Position numbers and translations under genes: made by a program | Assembly: GCA_010093605.1 (NCBI GenBank) | Contig: MU004193.1 | Location: 1,185,520 to 1,249,519 of the forward strand | Direction: 5' to 3' | Length of the DNA stretch: 64,000 nucleotides | Origin: Lophium mytilinum | Lineage: Eukaryota > Ascomycota > Dothideomycetes > Mytilinidiales > Mytilinidiaceae | Shown here: piece after piece, positions 1 to 11,960 of the stretch | Numbering within the stretch: position 1 is the first letter of the stretch | Layout of the letters: every line of letters starts with the position of its first letter | The notes under the pieces: model-generated | The model's input: only the letters and a program-made list of their open reading frames with translations | Databases searched by the model: none | What the model was told of the DNA's origin: nothing

Positions 1-1094
1 ATCAAGTTATGATCCTCATGGGCGATCGTGGCATCCCAGATGGCTACCGCTTCATGCACGGATACTACGGACACACGATGAAGCTGGTCAACAAGTCTGG
101 CGAGTGGGTGTACTGCCAGATGCACTTCAAGTCGAAGCAAGGGACCAAGTTCATCACTCAGGCCGACTCGGCAAGCAAGTCTCCCGACCACTCTCAAAAG
201 GACCTCTTCTTTGCTATCGAGAATGGTGATTTCCCTTCCTGGGACGTCGAGGTGCAGACAATGACAGCAAAGGAGGCCGAGGAGCTCTGGGAGAAGCAGA
301 AGATCAATGTATTCGATCTGACCCACGTCTGGCCGCAGAAGCAGTTCCCTCGCCGCAAGGTTGGAGAGTTTACGCTCAATGAGAACGCCAAGAACTACTT
401 CGCCGAGATCGAGCAGGTTACATTCAACCCATCGCATTTGGTGCCGGGTATTGAGCCATCAGCGGATCCAGTGCTGCAGTCGCGGCTGTTCAGTTACCCC
501 GACACCCACCGCCACCGCGTTGGCCCCAACTACCAGCAACTTCCAGTCAACGCACCTCGCGTACCCTACCGCATGGCCAACTTCCAGCGCGATGGAGCCA
601 TGTCTTTCTACAATCAGGGCTCCCGGCCAAACTACCTGTCCTCAATTGAGCCCATCTCTTTCCGCAACCGGACGGTTGATCTCAATAAGACCCACGGTAG
701 CTTCACCGGCGACGCTGTGACGTTCCTATCGGAGATCCGACCCGAGGATTTCAACGGCCCGCGAGCGCTGTGGGAGAAGGTGTTTGATGACGGTGCGAAA
801 GAGCGTTTCGTTGGCAATGTGTCGGGCCACATGGCGAACTGCACGGACAAGGAGATCATCAAGCGCCAGATTGGTATCTTCCGCGAAGTGTCAGATGACC
901 TAGCGACTCGCTTGGAGAAGGCGACGGGCGTCAAGGGGTATCCGGGCATTGCGAACTTGAAGTTCAACGGGACGCACAACGGTATGGCGAGTGACAGCAG
1001 CTTGAGGGCTGCGAATGGTATCAAGGATGTTGTCCATAATGACAACCCGAATGGCGCGCCCATTAGCGGGACTCACAAGGGTATCACTGCCTAA
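1..1094 (+). CDS. Catalase, 3' part (5' end outside window)
   Basis: Heme catalase that decomposes hydrogen peroxide. The reading frame is already open at base 3 (Gln-Val before the Met at base 9), so the N-terminal part with the distal His lies to the left. About 363 C-terminal residues are seen. The block GDRGIPDGYRFMHGYYGHT is typical of the catalase core, and RLFSYPDTHRHRVGPNY is the proximal heme-binding signature, whose Tyr is the axial ligand. The tail (Phe-Asn-Gly-Pro-Arg-Ala-Leu-Trp then a helical region) matches small-subunit catalases of about 500 residues, with no C-terminal flavodoxin-like domain. It ends Gly-Ile-Thr-Ala, which is not an SKL-type peroxisome signal, so cytosolic or peroxisomal location is open. 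No intron is needed in the visible part. Confidence 0.95.
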   Translation, partial: QVMILMGDRGIPDGYRFMHGYYGHTMKLVNKSGEWVYCQMHFKSKQGTKFITQADSASKSPDHSQKDLFFAIENGDFPSWDVEVQTMTAKEAEELWEKQKINVFDLTHVWPQKQFPRRKVGEFTLNENAKNYFAEIEQVTFNPSHLVPGIEPSADPVLQSRLFSYPDTHRHRVGPNYQQLPVNAPRVPYRMANFQRDGAMSFYNQGSRPNYLSSIEPISFRNRTVDLNKTHGSFTGDAVTFLSEIRPEDFNGPRALWEKVFDDGAKERFVGNVSGHMANCTDKEIIKRQIGIFREVSDDLATRLEKATGVKGYPGIANLKFNGTHNGMASDSSLRAANGIKDVVHNDNPNGAPISGTHKGITA

Positions 1095-2154
1095 AGGTGG
1101 CATAGATTTGGCCTTTAAAAGGGAAGCTGGAAGTGCAATGACTAGATGATGACTGTATTTATAACGAAAAGGAAATGGTATACCAGGATGAATACATCTC
1201 GTAGTGAATGTCGAACAATATCATAGAACAATTTCATACCCAGACCAAGTTGAAGAGCACTCCCTACCAATTATGCCTGGTTACAATGCTGTGCCACCGC
1301 TGTACACTTCCACACCTTGACACACGCTTGAGGAGGATGTAGCGATTAGCTAGTCACATCCGCCTTGCAGCTAATCTCATTCAGCTAGTAGGGTTACAAA
1401 GGGTGGTTCAAAGTTCAATGAGGAGCTCTTCGCCTGGGCAGGCTAAATGGTGACACTGGATAGCGTAACGGAAGGTGACAGCGGTGACTGGCTGGAGCCT
1501 CATGGTGCAGGCGCCGGGAAAGAGGAGCTTTCAGTCGGGATGGGAAAGCCGAACGCTAACCTCCTTCTAATCAGTCATCACGTGCAGATCTGTAATTGCT
1601 TTCGCGCGCTCTCTTGCACCGTCATTGCCATCCAAGCGACGTCTCCAGCTCCCCTATTTCTGTCGCCCACAACGTCCACCACGAGCCATAATCACCCTCT
1701 GATGTTCCCGCTTCGTGTCTCTCTGGCAGGTAGCCCCCTCTCCCACCAACATCGCCTCCCTCTAGCCCCATCGCCATGAGTTTGCCGCCCTTGGTAGAGA
1801 TGGTGGTCTGTGCGGAAGGAAGCAGCCCACCGTAGTCTACGGCGGGCGGCACCGGCTTTTGTGTCGCGTCTTTTCGCACCAATACTCGAGTTGCTTCTCC
1901 TCACCACCATTGACCCCCCATACACGACACCCACACCGAAGCCCAGCCCGTACCATGCTTCTCGCCTTTCACTTCGCCTACGTCCGTCGTCCAATCTCTC
2001 CAGCCTGCGCCCTTTGAAGCTTGCCGAAGCTTTTGACCCGCCCGCTCCGTGCTGGTGAGCCCACTCTCCATTCCCCCCAGCCCGCGCCTTTGGAGCTGTA
2101 CAGGCGACTGACATCACCTTGTAACCATTAGACTAGCACTACTACCTCTTCAAC
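1095..2154. other. Intergenic region, no gene seen
   Basis: Holds the catalase 3' flank and the promoter/5' leader of the PHD-finger gene. The last 500 bases are rich in C and T tracts, as in many filamentous-fungal leaders. Open frames on both strands here have no family resemblance and look like composition effects. Confidence 0.5.
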
Positions 2155-4261
2155 ATGTCTCCCCGGCGTTCTTCGCGCGCGAGAACCACTCAGCCACGCC
2201 AGAGCGACCCGCCCGCTAACAGCACCTCCACCTCCTCTGTATCATCCGGCCGCACCGACCGGGCCACCAGGTCCAACATCAAGCAATCCTCACCCCAGAA
2301 ATCCTCCACGCCCCATTCCCTTTCGTCTGAAGAGGTTGAAGAGCCCATCGCCGACCCGCCCGTTGAGCCGCCACAGACCCGCCGACGGGCACGCGAACAG
2401 GACAATGACGAAGACGACTCCGCTAAACTCGACGACGAGCTCGACGACGATATCGCCGAAGAGGAGGAGATAACCAGATGCGTGTGCGGACAGCAGGATT
2501 ATCCAGGTCCCCCATCCGACGCCGGTAAGTCCAGAGACGGCCAATCTTCCGGGTTGGCTGACTCTGAGACTCTGGCAGAAGACGCGGGCGGCCTGTTCAT
2601 TCAATGCGACGTCTGCAAGGTCTGGCAGCATGGCGGCTGTGTGGGCATCATGGATGAGGCCGCCAGCCCAGAGGAGTATTTTTGCGAAGACTGCCGCAAG
2701 GATCTACACAAGCTCATGACGAGTCCAAAAGGGTACGTGCAGTCATTACTATGTCTCTTGAATTTCACACCCTCGAATATGATCATCGATTGTGGAGGCA
2801 GCTCTGGGCGCAGCTAAAGGAGCGCGACACGGCCCTCACTGCCACGTTGATGCCAGCGCATGCTTCTCCACAATATATGAACGCTTCCCCAGCATCGCGC
2901 AACTTCAGAATTATCGCTAATGGACTGGATTCATAGGCAACGGTATTCCCGCTATCTACCCGTCTCCGGTTACAATCCCTCCAAGGGCTCCAGGAAGTCG
3001 TCCGTTTCGAAAGACCCGGAACCGAAAGGCTCCAGAGACAAGGAAAAGTCTTCCAGAGCAAGCGCCGAGTCGTTCACGAAGCGACGATCTACAATGAACA
3101 GCCGAGCAGCCTGGGACGAGGATGAAGTGTTGCGGAAGGTGCTGGAAGCAAGCAAAGGAGAGGGCTCCGTTGAAGGCGGGAACCGAAAGAAGAGGAGTCG
3201 CGACGATAGCGAAGAGTAAGTACCCGAAATTGCACTCCGAACGTTTTGGGTCGTGACAGCTGCTGACCCCACATTGCAGCATCAAGCAAGAACCGAAACG
3301 TCAACGCACTGGATCGCGCTCACCAACCACCTCCCCCACCCTAGAATCCGACGACGAGGGCCCCGCGTCGAAAAATACAGCCAATGGTAGACAAAAGCCA
3401 CGGGGAGCAGCAGCGCGAAGCCAGCGCGAGAAGGAACTCCGAGAGAAAGAGAAAGAGCGCGAGCGCGCTGAAGCAGCCGGAAGACGCAAAGGTCGCATAG
3501 AAAGGCGACGAGCAGATGGTACGTCCACCCCGTTTGCTCACTTCAACTCTCAAGCTTTCTGACGCAACCCCACAGAGCTTGAAACCGCAGAACAAACTCC
3601 CATTGACGACAGCGCCGCACCCCCCTCAGCCTCTGAATCAGTAGCCCCCGATACCCCCTCCATCGCTCCCCAACCCGCACCTACACACAAAAAGTCCGGT
3701 CGACCACCACAGAAACGCGTCTCCCGACTGGGCCGCAACCAATACACCCGCGATCGCGACAGCAACATCGCAGCAGCGAACAACGGCGCATCCCCCAGCC
3801 GCACAAACAACGACAACTCACCGCGCTCGCCCCAGACATCCGCCGTTAACGGGACCAGCGGCACCAACGGTCACGACAGCTCAGACGGCGCGATCGGCGG
3901 CGGAGGCAGCGTCACAAAGCACCCCAAAGCGAAGAACTGGCGGCTAGAGAAGATGAGCTGGAATGATATACGGCGGCCGGCGGGCGTGATGCAGAACTAC
4001 ATCTCGCAGCGGCAGGTCGAACTGGCGGGCGTGAATGGGGAGAAGAGCCCTTTACGACCCGTGGTCCTAGAGGTCAACGGCACTAGGACCGGCGGGGAGA
4101 AGGAGCGGGATAAGGAAATGCGGGAGGTGGATATGAGGGGAGGCGAGGAGGGTGGAGTGGATGGGTTCAAGCGGCTGAGTACGTTGCAGATGATGGATGA
4201 TCTGAGTAGGGAGCTTGTGCTGTGGCAGCGGATGGTGCAGGAGAGTCAGGCGGAGAAGTGA
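2155..4261 (+). CDS. PHD-finger protein, Cti6-like (Rpd3L subunit candidate)
   Basis: Five exons by splice signals and frame: 2155-2524, 2579-2732, 2937-3215, 3280-3518 and 3576-4261, giving 575 residues. A Ser/Pro-rich N-terminus with an acidic stretch precedes one PHD finger at about residues 109-160 (CVCGQQ, then IQCDVCKVWQHGGC, then FCEDC), the Cys4-His-Cys3 zinc pattern. The following KGQRYSRYLP and the block TMNSRAAWDEDEVLRKVLE are typical of fungal Cti6-type proteins. The middle is Arg/Lys/Glu-rich and disordered. A conserved C-terminal block starts MSWNDIRRPAGVMQNYI and ends in an LxxWQ-like helix. In yeast, Cti6 binds methylated H3K4 and belongs to the Rpd3L histone deacetylase complex; that role here is inferred. 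Intron 1 is 54 nt, a multiple of three with no stop, so unspliced RNA would add 18 residues inside the finger. Intron 2 has a good branch site (GCTAATG). Confidence 0.88.
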
Positions 4262-4696
4262 CGGGAGGAGGGATAATCATATTGGCGGCGTTTGGGGACG
4301 GCTTTTTGCCTCGACGTGGAATCTACGCGGGCATTTTGAGGTCACTGGCACACCTCAAGAGGGGATACCCTGGACTCTGGATTGAGGGCGGGTTCGTGTA
4401 CAAAGATTTTACCTATTGGGAGAAAAATCCTACTCTAAAACGGCCTTCTTCGTGCGTGCTTTTACGACAATAATTGTTGGAAAATGGGGTGAAAGCAACG
4501 TCAAGAAGGGGCATACCCTCTACGCAGTTTCAAGCAACAAAAGCGGCAGAATCCCTGGCTGACCCAAGATACTAAACCCGCAGCTCAGAACTCCCGAACT
4601 CCTACCCAATATATGCGCCACTTTCCCCACTGAATCACCGCCATCTCATTCCCTCTCCCTCTTCCTCTCCCTATCTCCCTCCTCCTCTCTCCCCAT
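4262..4696. other. Convergent intergenic region
   Basis: Lies between the 3' ends of the PHD gene and the MOSC gene and should hold both polyadenylation regions. It includes CT-rich tracts at 4630-4690. No coding signal seen. Confidence 0.5.
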
Positions 4697-5444
4697 CTAC
4701 ACCGGCCCCAGCCCCTCATGCGCTCCCGCCGGCATAACCACCTGTACCGCATCCCCCGCTCTCACGCTCCCGCCCGCTACCACGACGCCCATCACACCCG
4801 CCCGCCGCACTACCTGTCCGTTGCTCGCTTGGTAGTACACCTGCTGCAACAAACCGGGCTTGAAACGCTCGATGCCTGGGCCGGGCTGCCGTAGCCCCGT
4901 GATTTCTACAACTGCGCCGCTGGAGAAATGTAGCCGCGTGCCGCGCGGGAGGGAGATGAGGTCGAGGCCGTAGGTGGTGATGTTTTCGCCGAGTTGGCCT
5001 GGGAGGTGGGTTAAAGTCTATGATTGGGAGAAAGAGAGGGAGGACGGAGAGGTCTAGGAGAGGTATAGGAGCTTGAAGCCAGGGGGGGGTACACTCCAAG
5101 AACAAGAACGAAGAGGGTTGTGGATATTAGCTAAACACGGAAGGGGAAATCATGAACTAGAGATGCCGTGTAAGAGAGGACGCAGCCTCCAACCACTCAC
5201 CATACCCAACCTCAAACCCCCTCCCCTTAAGCTCGTAGAGCAGCTCGTACGGTATCAGATGCACCTGGCGCAGATTCGGCGAGCTGGGATCATGCGCCGC
5301 GAGGGAGGTGTGCTTGACCGTCGCGCCGGCGTGGGCGTCGTTTTGCACGCCCAGCCCCGCGATGAGGGTGATGGTGCCGACGACGGATTTGCTGAAGGCG
5401 TGGCTGGGGGCTTGGCTGACAGCGGTGACGGAGGGGGTGGTCAT
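4697..5444 (-). CDS. MOSC-domain protein (YiiM-like)
   Basis: Two exons: 5444-5201 and 4998-4697, giving 181 residues. The 202-nt intron has donor GTGAGT and acceptor CCCAG and joins Tyr-Gly to Gln-Leu-Gly-Glu-Asn-Ile. The spliced product is a stand-alone MOSC domain: an N-terminal beta strand (VVGTITLIAGLGVQNDAHAG), then the invariant QLGENITTYGLDL, a barrel strand, and IERFKPGLLQQV. MOSC domains are related to the C-terminal part of molybdenum cofactor sulfurase; small stand-alone forms act in N-hydroxylated base reduction (YiiM) or have unknown substrates. The MOSC Cys often proposed as the sulfur carrier is not obvious: I see no Cys in the spliced frame. The function here is therefore a family-level call only. 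Confidence 0.85.
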
Positions 5445-7353
5445 GATGCTTTATGGGGAAGGGAGGGAGGGCGTAGAGGTGGGTTGAAGAGGGGGATAAT
5501 GAGAGAGAACCTTAGGATAGCGGGGCAAGTCCGAGGTGAGGTGCGGGGCAGATGGCATACTCAAATAGAGTAGAGATGCAGTAGGGTGTTTGGTAGTAGC
5601 TTTTTGGGGGGAGGGTGTGTGGGTGCCTTCTAACGCTGGATAACAGGCTAGCCGTGCAAAGAGGGTAGAGCTATGGGGAGTCGAAAACACCAAAGCGGGG
5701 TTGCTGCGCCATATCCGGGCTGCCACGTTGCAGACGGTACGTACCGTGGTGTGGTGTGGTGTGGTGTGGTGTGAAAATGGAGCGACAGGCACCGTTGATT
5801 TACTGGTAAAAGAGATGGTGTGAGTGGATACCGAGTTATGGAGGCGGCAGGAGCGCTAGAACGTTGAATAAGATGCATGGTTGGCGGTCCTTCATGTTGT
5901 TGTTTGAAAGAATGTCGGTACACTGTGCAATGAAGAGGTCGAAGTACGGAAGACAAGGGCGAAGGATGTAGAGCATATATGATTGATAAAGCTAGCCGGA
6001 CTATGTGGTCAGTCCGAGCATGATGGTGTACAGCAGGGCCGGGGTTTAGATATAGGCAGCGTGGTAGGGCGGTACAAGAACATCCTGCAGGGGATTGGCC
6101 ACGAGGTGTATACAGGCTGTGCGACGAACGACGTTCTGGTAACACATTGGGAGGCATCTTGAGTACGTTGAAGACAACATGGAATGTAATTGGAAACGTA
6201 ATCGGCGCATATTATGATGCGAGCTTGAGAGGGTAATGATAGTTGGTGTAATAAAAAGAGAGGATGGCCGTAAGGTTGGTGGATTTGCAGATGCAATCGA
6301 GTGGGCATTCGGCACATGTTTAAGACGAACTTTTCCACCTCGAACGCACTCGCGGACGTTGATTCCTCATGCGAGAACAACTCCTCATGTTTGCTAATCA
6401 GCAAAGTCCTGGATCACACTAAGCAACGATCAAGTCAGGCACGGGATCTCCAATCGAAAAGGTAAGCGTCCAAAGACGCAAAGTGGCGATTAAAACAGTC
6501 TGATTTCCGACCTCACAACCAGCCCCCCACCGCAAGCTATGCATCAGCAAAATAAGCAGATGGCCATCCAGGTCGTAACGCATCCACAGCGTGGTAAATC
6601 GTCAACAAAAGGGCTGTATATACATGCGGATTAAATGCTGCTAGCAGTACCGAAATAGACCATGGTGCACTCCACTGGAAGATAAAGTCCTGCGAAGTGT
6701 ATGGAAAACGAGAGAGAAGAAGTGAAAGCGAAAATTTTGGGTAGGACTTTTTGGCCAAGACATCCGGACACGGGACCGTTCCGTAGGATCTGGAAGATTG
6801 CAGGTCCACCAAGGGGGGAGTCCAGTGGAATATGGAGAAGATGTTTCATGAGGAGGATGGGGTGTTAGAGCCTTGGTTGGATCCTGGTCCTGTGGAGAAA
6901 TAATAAAGTCCGGAATGGAGACGGCAGAACATGACAAAAAGGAAAACCGCGCGGCATGGATCCATTAAGTCGTATAGCCCCAGACACCAGCACCAGGAAC
7001 AAGACTTAAGCACATCCCAGGCAGATTCAAGGGCAGCCACAATTACAAAGAAAACATCGCCCGGAATCCATCCAGAAGGTTTGACCGCTCATCCGGTCTC
7101 TTTTCGGTACTCACGTATTACCGGGAAGATCCCTAAGAAAGAGGAGAAACGAGGTGAATGGCTCGGCAATCAAACGGGTACTCCAGCACAAAACGCTCCG
7201 GCGAAAACGTGTTTAGGGTATCTCCAGGTGGTGCACAGACCAATGGAAGACGACTGCTGGCGGTGACGGAACAGAAATAGTGGCCACGGAAATCTACAAC
7301 GCCAGGGGCGGAAGCATGAAAAATTGCACACGAAGGGCATAAAACGGCCGCTA
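5445..7353. other. Gene-free 1.9-kb region
   Basis: Upstream of the MOSC gene and downstream of the RfeG-like gene. Apart from a short GTGGT microsatellite I see no gene, RNA or mobile-element signature. The open frames in it are short and overlap each other in several frames, with no recognisable motif. Confidence 0.45.
5746..5773. repeat. GTGGT microsatellite
   Basis: About five and a half tandem copies of the pentamer gtggt, seen directly. Confidence 0.9.
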
Positions 7354-8364
7354 CTAACCACGGCGGCGTCCGTGATTAGCGGGCTGCGGTGGCGGATTTG
7401 GGTACTCTGGTGCGGGATTTTCGTCAGTGACTGGGCGCCCACCTGACTAAACACGAAAATACTCACGGCGTCCGTCTGAAGCTTGGTAGTACCCAGCAGG
7501 GGGAGCACTATACTGGCCTTAGCGATATACCAAAGATGACCGGTTGTAGAATCCATAATACCTTGGTTGCGAGGGAACCTGATAGGGTTGTTGTGTTGGA
7601 GGAGCTGGGTTTGCCTGCTGTGGGTATGTGTACCTTGGGTCTTGATGCTGCGCATATTGGGCATGCTGGTTCTGTGAAGCACTCTGCTGAGTGTATGTAT
7701 ATTCAGGCGCTGTCCTGATCTGTCCTTGGGGCTGGTTGTAGGCCGGCTGCTGGTATGATTGACCTGCTGGGGCAGCATATCCGGCCTGTGGCTGTGACTG
7801 GGCATACGTATAAGCAGGTTCCGGCTGTTGGTACTGCTGATGTGTTGGTTGGGGGGCATAGGCAGGTCTTGGGGGCTGCTGGTAGGGAACGGCAGCCGGA
7901 GAGGGCGCCGGGTCACTTGGTCCATAGTACTGCCTAGACTGATGGGTTCTAGAGTCCTGATATGAAACTAAAGCTTTGTCAGGGTGTTTTGAGTGCTTTG
8001 CATCTCGCGCATGCGGACTACCTCGTCCTTGTGAGACCTCAGTGCGCCACCGCTGCGAGTCCAACTTCAAGTCGGCCACCATTTGCTGTGGTCGTGGTCA
8101 GCGATGAAAAGTCAACCAGAACGGCATACGTACACTTGTTAAATTGCGGTAGGCCGTAATCCAATAGCCTTGCACACCCTGCTGGAGGTTAGAAGCCATG
8201 GTGGAGTGGATGGGGCGTCCAGGTGGTAGGCAAACCTGATATTCGCCATTGCCTTCGCCAGGCCTCACCAAAGCGTCGTTACCCAGGTAGCGCTGGATGT
8301 CGGCGGTGATGACCTCTCTGGCGATGCCTTCTCCGGGCTGGAACCACTGCCGAGTTACAGACAT
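7354..8364 (-). CDS. RfeG-like Gln/Pro/Tyr-rich protein
   Basis: Five exons on the minus strand: 8364-8236, 8178-8134, 8085-7562, 7507-7467 and 7406-7354, giving 263 residues. The N-terminal block reads QWFQPGEGIAREVITADIQR, then YLGNDALVRPG and GYWITAYRNLTS, then a MVADLKLDSQRW helix. This pattern matches fungal proteins annotated as transcription factor RfeG; I know of no firm biochemical role. The middle (about residues 90-235) is low-complexity, rich in Gln, Pro, Tyr and Ala. The C-terminus ends in an RRRG tail. All four introns are short (57, 48, 54 and 60 nt), each bounded by GT and AG. The last two exons were recovered because they restore one frame ending at a stop. The 57-nt intron is a multiple of three without a stop, so its retention would be coding. 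The N-terminal exons are surer than the last two. Confidence 0.72.
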
Positions 8365-9981
8365 GGTGGAAGAGATGTGATGGATGATGAAAGGTGAGAG
8401 AGGGAAAGGAAGGTACTGGAGGCAGTACGGGAAAAAGCCACGGACACGAGCAGCAAGAGATAGCGGAAGGATTCAGGTCCCGCGATAACGGTCACGGAAG
8501 ACGGGTCGAGAGAGAATCGGCAGTGCTGGGCTCGGTCGGTGGGGTGGTGGGAGGCAGAGGGGGCAGCGGCAGGTGGGAGAGATTCCAGAAGAGAGCAGAC
8601 GCAGCAGGCAGCGAGGTGCGGGGATTCTCAATATACCGGCAGTATGGCAAGCTGGCAAGCCGCAGGACGAGGGTCGATGTGGAGGGAGGCGTGATCAGTG
8701 GCGGCAGGCCGTTCTGGGAAGCCGAGGGACCAGGGAGCGCTTCAGCTGTGATGAATAGGACCAGGAGGGGGGCCGGCTGAGGCTGCTGCAGGTCGCCAAA
8801 GAGGGAGCGGATGGTGGAAGACGGCTGGAGAGGTGAAGGTACACGCTGCGGCTCTGTGGGCGGGGTGGGCGTGCTTAAGAGGGCTGGCGGACACAGACGG
8901 CAGCGATTGGAGCGCGGGAGCTGCACGCAATGCACTCGGGCAGCAGAACGGACGCCGTGTTAGGCCTGCAGAGTGTGTCAAGCTGCTGCTGTTCGCGCCG
9001 TTTCTGGGGTTGCGGCGGTGCAGGTGGCGGGATGCGGGATGAGATCGATGGAGCCTGAATCTCAAGAGCTTTAAGGTGATGGAGAGAACGGGATGGCTCA
9101 GGGCTCACACGGGGTGCAGGAAGTGGCAGAAGGGGCAGGAAAGGGCAGAAAAGCCAGCGAAGACGTCAGCGTCCTTTTGTTCTGTCTGCTTGTCTTTCGG
9201 GGAGCAAGTCCCGCTACTCTGTGGTGGGTACCTCCCACGGCCTGCGCGAGTGCCGTCGGGTTGAAATTGGGCAGCGACGGCCCAAGACAGACACCGCCAT
9301 AGACCCACATCAGTATCACCACCACGCCGACCCAGCCTACGAGGCGTGACAGCCAGTGCCGCGCTTTTCTCCACGTAAAAGCTAGCACTGTGCTGGGAAC
9401 ATCTGGGACCATCTGTGACCCTCTGCTCCGCTTGCTTATGTTCAAGTTGGCCCATCTCACCGTTCCTCATACACAGGGGAGACCATACCGCCAGATGCTC
9501 GGACAGAACTCCTTACGCTACCGCCCTATCCTACACTCAACGCCTCACCGTTCATCACTCAGACGTCGCCTCCGGCCGGCCCAGTCGAGCCAGCTCAGCG
9601 GCCGCTTGGGCATTGCTGCATGTGAGCGCGACAATTGTTTTATAAACGGTATCCCGCCATTCGCACGGCGCTGCTAGCACCACCGCAGCCTCGACAGTCT
9701 ATCGGCATCATCCCAGCCTGAGGCAGACACACGGCTGCGACAGCGCTGCAGCTCACGCAGGCCAAGCAAACCAGGCTCCTCGGTGCATCCTCGAGGCTGC
9801 TGCCGCCCGTCAGGCACCGCGGGGAGCACGTGTTCGCCGTAGCACTGCGGATACTAACTGCACGAAGCCGCAGAAGCCGCATCGCAGACTGCACAGACAT
9901 GCACCCACGCCCAAGCCTACGCAGCACTGCTCCCGACCTCCTGCGACATCCCGGCGTTGCTCCCGTCAACATGCATCCAGA
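8365..9981. other. Gene-free 1.6-kb region
   Basis: Upstream of the RfeG-like gene and downstream of the GST-fold gene. High GC with many long overlapping open frames on both strands (for example 8394-8780 and 8492-8935), none with a recognisable domain. Most likely leader and promoter sequence of the RfeG-like gene; an uncharacterised small gene cannot be excluded. Confidence 0.4.
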
Positions 9982-11098
9982 TTACAGCTTTGCGCCTGCA
10001 GCCGTCTTCGCCTCGACCTTTGTGACCCTGAAGCCTGTCCTGGGGGCGTGAATCCGGATCTCCTGGCCCCCCTCCCTGCTCCGGGAGGCCACCGCTACCT
10101 CGTCCTGCGTGAGCGTCACCAGAGGGCCCCTGTCGCGGTTGAGGAACCCCGAATCCGTGGGGTATACTTCAACCTCGACGCCCTCCGTGAGACCGAGCGG
10201 ATCGTTTGCGTCGACGCTGCTAGGTTCTGCAAAGTCTGCCTCCAGGATCAACTTGGCGGCTTCGGGCCCCTTCAGCGTAACCGGCTTGGGCACCGCTGCT
10301 TTGGCTGCCTTGACCGCTGCACGCCATCGCGCGATCCACGAAAAGACTCGCGGGAATTGCTCTGCAGAGACGACGTTGGGTGGTAGCGAGCCTTTCATGT
10401 CCGCAAGCCAGTCAAATGGCCAGATTGCTAACAACAGATATGAGTAACGGGGCTTTTAGGAGCTGAAGCGTGCAGCCACCCACCTTCAATATCAGCCAAG
10501 GATGGCTTATCGGTCTTGAGGATCCAATCCCTCCCATCGGCTAAGAGCGTTGTTTCAAGGAACTCGAAGGCCGACCTCATGTACGCGATCGATTCCGGCC
10601 TTCCCTTTTCCATGGCTGCCTTGTCCCAGGGTCTACCTGAGAACTGCGTGCGGTCTTTCATGAAGGTGGGATCGTTCATTGTCGGGAACGACGTTGGAAT
10701 CAACGATGCCGCACGTGAGAACACCGGTCCCTCAATCATCCACTTCTCCAACAGCCGTTCAATCGCTTTCTGCTCCGGTCCTGTGGCACCAAGAGCACCA
10801 TCGGGGAACATCTCCTCCAGCTTCCTCAGTATCAGGCGCGTGTCGCAGTAGACGTCTCGCCCGATGGCCATGACCGGTATGCGACGGTACTTGACTCCGA
10901 GCGCGTCGAGGTCTGCACGTGGCATGACGGGTGGTTGCAGCTGCTGCGTATCAGACTGCATGCCTCCCCAGCATGAGGGATCAAGAAGCTTACACACTGC
11001 GCATATTCAATGCCTCGTATCGCTAGATACCAGATGACTCGCCTTGCATATGGCGAAAATGGGTAGTGGAAGAGGACAATGTTGTTTGGCGCTGACAT
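9982..11098 (-). CDS. Glutathione S-transferase-fold protein with C-terminal extension
   Basis: Three exons: 11098-10994, 10943-10484 and 10427-9982, giving 336 residues. The introns are 50 and 56 nt (donors GTAAGC and GTGGGT; acceptors GCAG and TTAG). Residues 1-85 form a thioredoxin/GST N-domain: LFHYPFSPYARRVIWYLAIRG, then VKYRRIPVMAIGRDVYCDTR, containing the cis-Pro region and the Asp-Thr pair that usually touches glutathione. A helical GST C-domain follows, with PSLADIEAIWPFDW resembling the N-capping box. The last 100 residues (from about Pro-Val-Thr-Leu) are a beta-rich extension seen in fungal proteins annotated DUF7962. Ser-Pro-Tyr replaces a catalytic Cys, so GST activity is uncertain. 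An alternative start seven codons upstream (11119) is possible; 11098 gives the better N-terminus. Confidence 0.82.
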
Positions 11099-11960
11099 TT
11101 TCAGTCCTTGAATATGCACGATAGTTTACGTGACTGTGAGGGTAAGTTGACGCAGACTGTACCGCATGGTGGTTTATATGGGCGTCGTGCTTTGCGCCCT
11201 TCTTGTGCCTCGGCTTGTAGTCACCGCGGCGATCGGCTGATGGTACCTTGTTCAGGACACCCCCTCAACGTGCCCTTTAGTCTTAGTTAAGGCCCGCTTA
11301 CAGAAGGCTTGCCGTATCGTCAACATCGTCATTCAAGCTCGGGCCACTCAGCAGGCTAATCGAACTTCATCAAGTCGACTGGATGTGTATATGTTGAGCA
11401 AAGTTTCTTGATTGAAAGTAGGAAGATCTATAGAATCTTCTTACTGTGTACAGTACTTTCTCTCATATAAGGACAGTCTGTCTGGGAGACCGCTTTTGCC
11501 ATAAGATGCAGTACTTGGAGAGTCAATACACTTTTGAGACCATGACTTGGAAGGGTTTGAATACTTATACAGCCTTGGAAGTAATACTCATAGTAATTTA
11601 GCTCACTGAATGCCAATACTGGAGGCCTGTTTGGCGTGAACACGCTGTGCACCCATTCATGCCGAACTTGAACAATATTAGACCAATGTTACCATTAGCC
11701 GATAATTGACATTTTAGTCGGGCCTGGAATTTGGATCTAAATTGCTGAGTAGCAAGAGTAGAAGGAAGTTCCATATTTCAAACTTGACAATACCCATTTC
11801 GTGGAGACAAACGCGTTTCAAGCACGTGACAACCCGTAGACGCGAAGCCGATCAACTCCAACTTCATCTCTCCCCCAAACCCACCACACAACGTCCATAT
11901 ACACCCAATTGCCCCGACAATGCCTCTCCCACCTACCATCGCGTAACCTACCACCCAACC
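11099..11960. other. Divergent promoter region, GST-fold gene / polymerase eta
   Basis: AT-richer than its surroundings. It should contain the promoters of both flanking genes, which run away from each other. The polymerase frame is open back to 11742, but the stretch before 11961 is unlike any polymerase N-terminus. Confidence 0.5.

Noticed and set aside
1692-2117. 141-codon minus-strand frame upstream of the PHD gene
   Set aside because: Compositional open frame in a CT-rich leader; no domain, overlaps other frames.
7513-7530. An 18-nt intron (GTATAT...CCAG) in the RfeG-like gene
   Set aside because: Far too short to splice; a 54-nt intron 7,508-7,561 gives the same downstream frame with a normal branch region.
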